Assembly (NCBI GenBank): GCA_946803715.1
Contig: CAMPET010000107.1
Span: forward strand, 124,001-188,000
Direction of reading: 5' to 3'
DNA length: 64,000 nucleotides
Origin: Beroe ovata
Lineage: Eukaryota; Ctenophora; Nuda; Beroida; Beroidae
A program made the position numbers and the translations under genes. The notes beneath the pieces are model-generated. The model saw only the letters and a program-made list of their open reading frames with translations. It was not told the origin of the DNA and searched no databases. The stretch's first letter is position 1. Each line of letters opens with the position of its first letter. Shown here piece by piece: positions 54,469 through 64,000 of this stretch.

Positions 54469-55218
54469 TCTGACAAAGCATGATCCCTGAGTGAATAAGG
54501 GGCGCGCGCAACGTGTGTGTACCAGCGCTGAGCGCTGCGTGACCCGAATACTCCGCGCGCGCTGCGCGTCTCCGTGGTTCCTATGTCTTTTCAGTTCACT
54601 GAGTAAAACAGGAGCGCGCAGCGTGTACGTAAGCGTGTGCGCATGAATGACGTAAAGAACAATTCGAATATTAACATTTTGGTGGCATAAAAAGTATATA
54701 ACTAAAAACCCTTTTTTTTAGTTTCATTTCGCATGAGCCAAGAATTCATTTGACGTTGTTCATGTTCAATTTTTGTGTGAATGCTTCCTACTTTCACTGG
54801 CTTGGGAGAAATCGTTCAAATGGCTTGGCTTACACGATGCATTGCAGCACTCTGATACAAAATTATTGTCAAATTTAATTTTCAACTTTGAAACATAACT
54901 TATGTGTTATGGGGTGTGTATGGTTCGATTTATGATAAATGTTTTACACCTCTTGTGTTTCATTCACTTGTTCTTATCATGACATCATCAGATCATCTCA
55001 AAGATACTAACCACTATTAACTTTGAACCCAGTTCAAATGTCTTTTGGGATCCTGAAGAAAAGACTAATGTCTGTAGATTGAGTTTGATTCAATTAACTT
55101 GGTCTCACTGACAACAAAAATCATTCTTCAGTCATGCCTTAGCTAAGTTGTCAATGATATGCTGGTGGAAATTAAGCTATGAACCTGATGCTTACATGTG
55201 TTGAAGTTATTAGATACC

Positions 55219-55469
55219 ATGGGATGCCTCTGTACAAAGAATCAATCACAAGACCAATTTGAAGGTAATGAGTGCTGCACATATAGTGATAGATATTGCT
55301 TCAAGGATTCAACCTTGCATTTTGGTATTTGGTACGTATCTATAATTGTGAAAAATGATGTCATTAAATTTTCTTCAGGTTCAGCTGAGAAGCAGCGACC
55401 ACCAGCTTTATGCTGCCTGTATGAGACAGCCCCACTCAGAAAACTATGCATTTACATTGCTCGTTCTAG
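55219..55469 (+). CDS. Speculative first two exons of a small MGCxC-starting protein
   Basis: ATG in a good context (ACCATGG) opens MGCLCTKNQSQDQFE, which would suit N-myristoylation plus palmitoylation. A GTAATG donor follows at 55265. An acceptor at 55378 joins in phase to an exon ending at 55469 (GTAAAT donor) with no stop. No third exon was found and no family is recognised, so it may be chance. Confidence 0.22.
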
Positions 55470-57389
55470 GTAAATCAGCTTTGATTTTAACAATTCAGAC
55501 ACTTGAATTGAAAAATGATAAAGTGTCAATTATAAGATTCTGGGAAAGAGTATAGTAGATTTATGCTCATTAAGTACAAATATTATCTGTAGCTAGGATC
55601 ATTATTTTGATGCTTCTCTCTCTCTAATCTCTTATGTAAGATTCTTAATGAAAATTGAGATGAACATAATAGTTGGGATGATATACAGTAAGTGTAAGTG
55701 TGTGCAGTGTGTGTGTGTGCTTATGTTTATCTAATCTTATAATTATACTTTTGTAGTACCTATAGCACATGATATGGCTGTATGGGAGTCATAGAATTCT
55801 GTGCTGGGGCATAACTATTATTATTATCATCATTATATGTGTATTGCATATTAGCATACCAATTGTTTAATTCTCTTATTATTGGAGCATTCCCATAGCC
55901 ATTCAGCTTGTGAACATTAGATTATCACGGAGGCTGATAAAAATTCAATCATTGCTACAATTTCACAAATCCTTACATTGAGACCTGATTTATTCAAGGC
56001 AATAAAGTGAGTCATCTATAATATTGGAATATCTCAGTTTAATCCAATATCCTCACAGTCTCAGATTATTGCACTCTTATTGCATCATTATCACCAGTCT
56101 GTGCTGGTATAAGCTGTTGTATACGACACAATGTTTGCTGACCACAGATAATTATTGCTAGTAAAATGATAATCAAATGTCGCTATTCAAACCAGTTCAC
56201 CATATACATTACATATACACATCAGCTGTTGTGTAATAGCTGCTGGTATAACCGCGGGTATAATAAGCACTGCTATCATCACTTGTTAGTCAAAAACGCC
56301 TGATTTCACCCTGTACCTAACCACAACTCTGTTTAGAGTGAAGTCTCATAATCAACCAAAGATGTTACATCACGCAGAATCTTCTGACCAAATCACTTGC
56401 CTTACTTTTAGGAAGAGGCCAAATGAACTCAAGACATAGCTCTGTCCTACGTATCTTATGTTCTTGTACTAAGTTCTGACATGCACACTGAAGAATGAAG
56501 GACGCACCTACATCAAAACCTATCATGACCTGTGCTTGTATTATAACTGTCATAATATATGACTAACCTTAACTCTCGCTCAAGAATATTATAATATCAT
56601 ATTTGCTGTAATTGTCGAACAGTACTTTATCATAATAACAAGGTACATGCAGACAATATTCACAGTACCTACGTGTGGGTGTGTGTGTGGAGGGGGGATA
56701 TACTTGATATTATATAATGTTAAAATACATTACCTATCCCATCTATTCTTCTACTTTTCTGAGATTGAAGGCATGTGTGTGCAATGCGCATTGTAGGTAT
56801 ATCAACAATTTTATACTCTAAATCATCTGTCCTCTAACTAAGTCACTACCTACTCCATGATATCATATTATTTTAGCCTACGCCTTAGTTAGACTGAGGT
56901 TTATCCAGAAGGATTACAGTATGTTATGTAGCACAAGGAAAATAACAGAGACATTAGCCAGCTATAGTAGTGTGTATGAGACTGAATGTCATTATATGGT
57001 GTCTAATCCGCCAAATGAAGCACCAACAGCCCTTGAAACGAGATCTGTATATTTTGGGCACCACATTCGGACGCTGTGCTCGATGTTGTTGTACCGGTCA
57101 TGCGATAGTGTAGCGATAGTGTACCATTCAGTGAAGCGTCGAATCTTCTTGGAGATCTTTTTTTCCGTGTTTGTGAATTCACTTGTCTGTAGTAAGTGTG
57201 TGAAGATTTAAGGTTCATTTGTTTGTGTGTTTGTAGTTTGTACATATCCATGCATTTCATCTCTATCTGTGTATTTCACTAGCTGCGTATGATATGTATG
57301 ATAGCGCACGAATGTCAGCCCAATACAATAGTATGGTAATTACAGTAAGTGTAACTGCTCTATACACACACTTGATCATTCTCAGCTAA

Positions 57390-57860
57390 GGCAGTGTAGA
57401 ATGTGTGTGTGTGTGTATGTATGTGTGTGTGACTATAGACGTGTATCAGCTGACATCTCTGTTATAGTGGCTGTCAGGGCTTTCAGACGATGTGACACTT
57501 GCCAAGCTACCTATTAAATCCATTATATACACACCTATCATTACCAGTGAGCTGATAATTGATAACCCTCATTACCATGTTCCATATGAACAATAGAGTT
57601 GCATGTACATGGTTATCACTTGTGTGTGTGTGTGTGTGTGTGTGTGTNNNNNNNNNNNNNNNNNNNNNNNNNNNNNNNNNNNNNNNNNNNNNNNNNNNNN
57701 NNNNNNNNNNNNNNNNNNNNNNNNNNNTGTGTGTGTGTGTGTGTGTGGGTCTGTTTCTCTTTATATGTGCATGTCTGTGAGTCTGTTTGTCTGTGTTTAT
57801 GTCTGTGCCTGTGCCTGTGTCTGTGTGGATCTGCGTGTTTGTATGGATTGTACAGCTTTC
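57390..57860. repeat. TG/CA microsatellites and an 80-N gap
   Basis: TGTGTG tracts occur at about 57400-57430 and on both sides of an N run at about 57648-57727, followed by degenerate TGTCTG. The gap is a microsatellite the assembly could not close, so apparent long ORFs across it are meaningless. Confidence 0.9.
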
Positions 57861-58834
57861 TTCCAGTGTTATAGAGATTGTACAATACAGCAATACAATA
57901 GTCGATCGTAGTGATTATGCTATACTGGGACTAGTGGTGTGATGATAATGCTAGCCATACTCACCACTCATACATACACAATGTAAGTATACGAGACACA
58001 GTCAAACAGACATATTACATACACACGTACATCTGCTACCGATAAACATAGGTACAGGCATATCTATACTGGACACTGGTGTACCAACATCCATACATGC
58101 TTTTCTTGAGAATAGATCAAAAATTTCGGCTGACTAGGAAATCTAAACTGAAAATTAGTGTTCATTGATAAAGATCGGTTAGCCAAAACTCGTTCTATCT
58201 TTGAAACTGCAATCGTTGTCAGTTTGGAGAGGTATTCATTCGCGAGTGCTATATCAATGTTGTCTGTTCTCACATCATATGAAAATGTTGTCAGCGCTGG
58301 AGTAGGATATCATAATATCGCAAGTGCGTGTAACTTGAAAACATGGTACACTAATTATTATTCTCATAAGATCGCTGTAATAACCCCTCTAATATACCCT
58401 CTCTCATAGTTCTTATAGTTAGAGTCTACAATTTGACATATATAATATATTATATAGCCACTGATCAACCGACGGTCGTTCAAGAATGATGTTTTACTCC
58501 TTTAGAAAGTACATCATCATCATCATCTGTGAGGGATCGTCGTTGCTTGAGCGTCAATACTCAGCTACGTACAATGGGCAGTAAATCATTCATCTTGGTA
58601 GATATACCGGATTTGGAATTTCAGGGGAAATCATTGGGAAATCGGGGAGGTTTTCCGTGTTTGTAAGAGAGAAAGAGGGAGTTAGTATCGAGACTTGGAA
58701 TTTGGTTGTAAGTTCCAGGAAGTAAAGCGGAAAGATTGAGATTGTAGATTTGGATGAGCAGAGAAAATTGCATGTTAAGTTGGACAAATCTTGCTACGCG
58801 AAACAAATAATAATCATCCGCCGACATATTTCAG

Positions 58835-61800
58835 ACCATTCGAGATATTCATCTACTTGGCAATCTTCGCTAACTGCGTGTCTCTGGCGATGTACAAACC
58901 AATGCCTAAGGGGGACGTGGACGAAACATCGAGTGTATTGGTAAGTCTGACTCCTCTCCCATCAATAACTCATCAATTCATTCCAACTCATTAATTGATT
59001 CCAATTTTAGTTGGAATTGAATCCGCCATCAATAAACCATCAATAATTGCCATTGAAATTTCCGTCAAATCGATGATAACTGCAACTCTAATCCAACGTC
59101 TTCGATATCCTTTCGGTAGGAATATCCAGTATCTACTACTCTCGTACAAAACTGATAATAATTAGTGAGATAATTGATAACTGGTGGAGACAGCGTAACA
59201 TACACGTAGACACAGACACGAACACACAGACAGGCATACATACAGACAGACAAACGCAGAGACATACATACGAACATACACAGTCACAAACACACACGTC
59301 ACACACAGACACATAAGCTGACACAGACACATATCTACAGTACACACCTACACAGACACAGACACACTGGCTGTACTGGTACACACATACTTACACACAC
59401 CCGGCATAATTAACACTAGCTACATCTTGGTAATTATGAGATAACTTTGCAAGGATTAGACATAACTTTGCACAGAGAGATTATCGTATGTGGATTCTCG
59501 ATTTGATGTTATGTACCTGCTTCAAGTTTGAGCACGTACTTTATCCTATAGCGAGGAAAATTCTTTCAACATCCAAAGAACAGTGCAGTATATACCTAGT
59601 GTATGCAAGATTTTAGCAACATTCTTTTGAAACAGCTGGCTGAACATTGACACTTCACGATATTGTATAGCCGTCATCAATCTATGTAAAACTTAGCACA
59701 GTATACACGTCATCACTGATAGAACTCCCATCAATACAGGACACGCTAGAGTTGTTCTTCATCGGAATATTCTGGGTGGAAAGCATTGTCAAGATAATAG
59801 CTCAGGGCTTCCTCTGTCATCATGGGTCATACCTGCGGTCATTTTGGAATGTGCTCGACTTTTTCATTGTTATTGTCGGGTAAGTCTCGACGAACAGACG
59901 GATCAAAATATTCCAGAAATATGTTTGATTAATTAATTAAGATTAATTTGATCAATGACTTATTAAGCAATCCATAGCATGTAAGATTCGTTTATCACCT
60001 CCTCCTTTCAGTACCCTGAGTGTCATGAATCTGGATACTGGTGGTATCAAAGCTCTCCGAGCCCTGCGAGTCCTCAGACCTCTCAAATTCATCGCGGGGT
60101 GCCGACGTAAGTTGGGGAACTGTACCCAATACCCATAGAATTGAATAGATCATACACCATTCACATATAGCTGATGTCCATGTTTAAATGTTTGTAACAG
60201 TGATTCCGATATGAGAATTCCCATAACCGCCATGATATACCTACCATTTAGCTTCGAATCGGGTAAGCATGAATCCCTAATCTATATGATAATATCCGGA
60301 GAGTATTGCTCACATGCATTGTTCACTGATTCGATGACTGGGTATAACTACTGATATATAGTATACATGGTGTACGTGACTAGAATTAGCATACTCTCAC
60401 ATTATACATCATAGTCCAGTAGCCAAGCTGCTTCATCGTGTTGGTATTTTTGGCTTTACCTTTACCTTGACGTTATATCCAAATAATAGGCGTGAATTCT
60501 CAAGTNAATAGCTCAGGGCTTCCTCTGTCATCATGGGTCTTACCTGCGGTCATTTTGGAATGTGCTCGACTTTTTCATTGTTATTGTCGGGTAAGTTTCT
60601 ACGAACAGACAAATATTCCAGAAATATGTTTGATTAATTAATTAAGATTAACTTGATTGTCTAATTAAGCAATCCCTAGATTCTGAGGTTCGTTTACCAC
60701 CCCCTCATTTCAGTACCCTGAGTGTCATGAATCTGGATACGGGTGGTATCAAAGCTCTCCGAGCGCTACGAGTCCTCAGACCTCTCAAATTCATCGCGGG
60801 GTGCCGACGTAAGTGTGGGAACTGTACCCAATACCCATAGAATTGAGTAGATCATACACCATTCCCACCATTCCCATACCGTATTACTGATGTCCATGTT
60901 TAAATGTTTGTAACAGTGATTCCGATATCAGAATTCTCATAACCACAATGATTTACCTTCCATTTAGCTTCGAATCGGGTAAGCATGAATTCCTAATCTA
61001 TATGATAATATCTGGAGCGTATTGCTCACATGTATTGTTCACTGAATCGATGACTAGGTATAACTACTGATATATAGTATACATGGTGTACGTGACTTGA
61101 ATTAGCATACTCTCACATTGCTCATTATACATCATAGTCCAGTAGCCAAGCTGCTTCATCGTATAATAATAATACTTATCTACCTACTAGAATTATTTTC
61201 AACTCCCAAACTTCATTCCAACTACTGTTCTCCCCCAATCCCCATACCTACTTCTTCCGCTAGACTTGAACAAAAGTTCATGTGTAGAAACCTCTCCTCA
61301 TTCTGTCTAAATACCCCTAGACAAACTTGCAACCTAGACACACATCTTGTCAATTTAGAGAGCAACAGTATAGGACAAGCTACAATTATTATGCTAATTT
61401 TGATACGCGAGACTTCCTCTTCTCGTTAAAAGTAAGGCACGAGTTTTTGTGGTGTTGGGGTTAGTGAAGCTCCAAAAAAGTTCCTGACAAAGCTAAGTTG
61501 AATGAACCAGTGCCCTCATTATTGCATTCACTGACGTCACTCATACATACAAACATGCAATCAAACAAGAAGCACATGTTCAGACCTAAACATGTAGATG
61601 TCAACTTTTTTGGGTGCTGTGGGTGTCTAGCATGTATCTAATTACTGTAAACATTGACTGGTTGTACAGAATCCTGAATCATCTGTCAACTTTTCCTAGA
61701 AATGAGCACGTGGTAAACAAGCTAACAATAGGTCAATTGTTTGATACAACGATTATCAATTAGTGTCAGTCGTAGCTATCGTACAGTCGCACACGGCAAA

Positions 61801-63578
61801 TTAGATTGAAAATTTGTATCAATTCGGAGAAAATTCGTGGGAGATAGGTATCTGGATTACACCTTGTCGGTATATTTATCTATTAATGGATATCTAATTG
61901 ATAATTGTTAATTATTGAGACCCGTGCTGATTACTGAATAGCCATACGTTCATGAGAGTAGGTACAGACCTTTGATTACGTAATTATCTAATTACCTCAT
62001 TAGGTAGAATCATACATATATCATGCGAGTAACTAGCGAACTCTACAATAGCCTCCTCTCCCTCCCCACCGAATAGCTCTATTCATATATTGTAACGGTT
62101 ATGGTGGAGATTATTGGCACCATTCACTGTGAGTATGGGCCATAGGGATCCCGGATCTATTATCCAATTACTGCCTCATTATCTGCCTCATTATCTGATA
62201 GGTCAATTGGAAAGTCTCAATTGATGAGAAGGTTATGATACTTGTCTTTGTTAAACTACGCTGAGAAATTCTTTGAAATGCGCAATTAACATTCAACAAT
62301 TATCGCGGTTATCTGATCACTCTATCCTTTGTCATCGCTCCAGAGGCCCGAAACAGTCTCCCACCCTCACCCCTACACTCCCCCCTTTGCACTCCTACAC
62401 TCCCACAATCTCACACTCCCCTCTTCCCAACTTCACCCCCTTCGTCCCAACTTCACCCCCTCCTCTCCCCTCAGCGCTCCAAGTGGTAATGAACTCCATC
62501 CTAATGGCACTCATTCCCCTCATGAATGTTGCCGTTCTCATTCTATTTTTCATCATATTCTGTGCGATCATGGGAATGGAGCTGTTCAGAGGGCAGTTCA
62601 ACCTTGCCTGCGCAGACATGCATACAGGTTAGTGCCACCATGATCGGCCATATGTTGGATTGACGAATTCCTTTACAAAACATCCAAAATGTATGGATTT
62701 TTGGTCCTGCTGTAGGAATCACAAAATTCCGATCCGAGTCTGAGACATAACCGCACCGTGTGTTTCAGGCGACATCCCTGACAACTACATGCATCCCTGT
62801 GACGAAACCCTACAGATGGGGTTTGAGTGTCCACACTCGTATAACTGCGTTGAGTGGGAGGGGCCAAATGAGGGGATTACCACTTTCAACCACATCGGCC
62901 TGGCGTCCCTAACTGTGTTCCAGATCATTACACTGGAGGGATGGACTGATATTATGTACTGGGTGAGTTTGGTTCGGCACCCGGCCCTTGATTTAACACA
63001 ATAAGTCGGCCCCTGACACAATCAGTCGGCACTCGGCCTCGTGATTGGTGAAACCGCTACTAACCACTTTAAAAATACGCTTGTCCACGCTTGATTGACA
63101 CTGTTTACACTTCACTTTTCCCACACAATGCGTGGAATTCTCCTGTAATATGGTGATAAGTGAGAATTCAGGTAATTTCCCTTTACCGTAGCACTTACTC
63201 CGTGATTAACACCCAATTCACCTGAGCACATCTTGACATTTACACAGTTATCAGCTTTCCCCTTCCCTTTGTCTGTGATAGCTGTACGATATATCTTCTC
63301 GATACGTCCTACAAATTGAAACTATTGAAACAGGAAATTTTCGATCCACAACCTTTGTGTCACAGAAAAATTATTGAAAAACAAAGCGAGTGTTAGCAAA
63401 TGTTAACCCTCGTCGCTGATTGGACATTCTCCTACCAGAGCATGGATGCTATTGGTCCAGCTCTCCCTCCCCTCTTCTACTGCAACATCGTGATTTGGGG
63501 TGCATTCTTCATGCTCAATCTCGTGTTGGGTGTCCTGGCCGGGGAGTTCTCCAAACAGAGAGAAAAGATAGAAGCCAG
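58835..63578 (+). CDS. Voltage-gated calcium channel alpha-1 subunit, domain I (partial)
   Basis: Exons 58835-58940 (S1: [14 protein letters not shown]), 59740-59879 (S2-S3: [26 protein letters not shown]), 60012-60106 (S4: [14 protein letters not shown]), 62475-62627 (S5: [14 protein letters not shown]), 62769-62962 (pore) and 63439-63578 (S6: [20 protein letters not shown]). All join in phase. The selectivity filter TLEGWTD carries the domain I glutamate, as in Cav1/Cav2 high-voltage-activated channels rather than sodium channels. Regular Arg/Lys spacing in S4 marks the voltage sensor. Six conserved Cys-containing turns ([21 protein letters not shown]) fit the extracellular loop. The N-terminal exon and domains II-IV, including the beta-subunit site just after S6, are outside the window or unidentified. 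Two exons are falsely duplicated after the N at 60506. Confidence 0.92.
59190..59400. repeat. CAGACA/CACACA degenerate simple repeat
   Basis: About 200 nt of degenerate ACACAGACA/ACATACA repeat lie in a calcium channel intron. Minus-strand ORFs across it are low-complexity shadows. Confidence 0.8.
59796..61162 (+). repeat. Allelic (false) duplication around N at 60506
   Basis: 59796-60439 and 60507-61162 are near-identical, each containing the S2-S3 exon end and the S4 exon of the calcium channel (second copies 60507-60590 and 60714-60808). The second copy starts exactly after the N. A literal reading would give the channel a second S3-S4 segment. Confidence 0.82.
61163..62474 (+). other. 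Calcium channel intron, no gene seen
   Basis: 1.3 kb of AT-rich intron, ending in a C/T-rich tract (about 62360-62474) with repeated CACTCCC and CTTCACCCC that leads into the acceptor of the S5 exon. Confidence 0.6.
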
Positions 63579-63760
63579 GTGAGTGGTGTCAACCAGGGCT
63601 GGTGTCAGTAAAGTGGTGTCAGTGTGAACAAGCATGGTGTCAATTACAGGGTGTGGTGTCAGTAGAGTTGTTTCAGTAGATTTGATGTTAAAACAGCGGT
63701 GTCAGCAAGCATGGTGTCAGTAGAGTGGTGTCATCAAACATGTGGTGTCAAGAGTGCAGG
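63579..63760 (+). repeat. GTGAGTGGTGTCAA minisatellite starting at a calcium channel donor
   Basis: The intron after the S6 exon starts GTGAGTGGTGTCAACC and contains about eight degenerate GTGGTGTCA copies. It is the same motif as in EPG5 introns at 5758 and 16151, more than 45 kb away in an unrelated gene. Confidence 0.8.
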
Positions 63761-64000
63761 ATATTGTAACTGTACCAATATATTTTGTTCTATGCAATGT
63801 ATTCAACAGCGTATCGCCTTTATTCTAGCGCCCATAATAAGGTCTGAGTATGCCTTTGTATTTTACACATACATACAGCAATATATTTCGAAATATTTGT
63901 ACTAGCGCTCCACAACTTGTTTTAACAATGAGTTCCAAACTCTGTGTGTCGCAGTAATTACTGAATACCACTCTGTACCAACGGTCGGGAAGGAAACCCT

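Larger units (their letters stand above)
54469..58834. other. Largely non-coding region with microsatellites
   Basis: About 4.4 kb hold CpG-rich blocks (54500-54640), TG/CA repeats, an 80-N gap and AT-rich sequence. No ORF has family resemblance apart from the weak candidate at 55219. The 5' exons and promoter of the calcium channel may lie here or further upstream; I could not identify them. Confidence 0.5.

Noticed and set aside
57507-57911. Long ORFs across the TG repeat and N gap
   Set aside because: The frames stay open only because TGTGTG repeats and Ns contain no stops.
59065-59384. Minus-strand Cys/Val-rich ORFs
   Set aside because: They are translations of a CACAGACA simple repeat inside a calcium channel intron.
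1-64000. CRISPR array, prokaryotic operon or attachment sites
   Set aside because: The tandem repeats lack uniform repeat/unique-spacer structure and the genes are spliced animal genes.

Overview
The window is nuclear DNA of an invertebrate animal. It shows GT-AG introns of roughly 60-700 bases, a class A GPCR, a four-domain-type voltage-gated calcium channel and EPG5. Phylum cannot be fixed from this sequence; an early-branching or otherwise non-vertebrate metazoan is my reading. The assembly is draft quality: isolated single N characters mark contig joins (3844, 11983, 15804, 16981, 20888, 22578, 48731, 60506). At three of them (16981, 48731, 60506) the sequence after the N repeats what came before it, as expected when two haplotypes are placed in tandem.

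Layout. 1-18815 (+): the last two thirds of EPG5 in about 35 small exons. A nearly complete CR1/L2-like LINE (ORF1, ORF2) lies in one intron. 19668-26009 (-): a spliced MFS transporter, interrupted by a satellite array of ~545-bp units (about 20180-23220). 26200-27957 (-): a rhodopsin-class GPCR in 4 exons. 28118-29545 (-): an intronless MFS transporter. 30219-31850 (-): an intronless SLC45-type sugar transporter. 34736-37347 (+): a 181-aa unrecognised protein in 5 exons. 37576-38348 (-): 3' end of an unrecognised protein. 39160-47474 (-): neurolysin/thimet oligopeptidase in 11 exons, with a complete MATE transporter gene nested on the same strand in one intron and a second array of the same satellite in another. 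47902-49749 (-): GTF2H3. 50057-51898 (-): PUM3, intronless. 52176-54050 (-): ABCB10-like transporter, intronless. 54051-58834: largely non-coding, rich in microsatellites. 58835-63578 (+): domain I (S1 to S6) of a high-voltage-type calcium channel alpha-1 subunit, running off the right edge.

The genes do not form one pathway. They are a chance neighbourhood of housekeeping functions (autophagy, TFIIH, ribosome biogenesis, mitochondrial ABC transport, peptide degradation), membrane transporters and excitability.

The strongest unusual signal is in the LINE. ORF1 and ORF2 overlap by 25 nt in a -1 relation, with a canonical slippery heptamer A AAA AAC (12761-12767) inside the overlap. The first in-frame ATG of ORF2 lies downstream of essential endonuclease residues, so programmed -1 frameshifting is the most economical explanation. 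Other notable signals are tandem repeats whose unit coincides with splice donors or acceptors, CACGTG-based repeats inside two unrelated coding exons, the nested MATE gene, and long inverted repeats.
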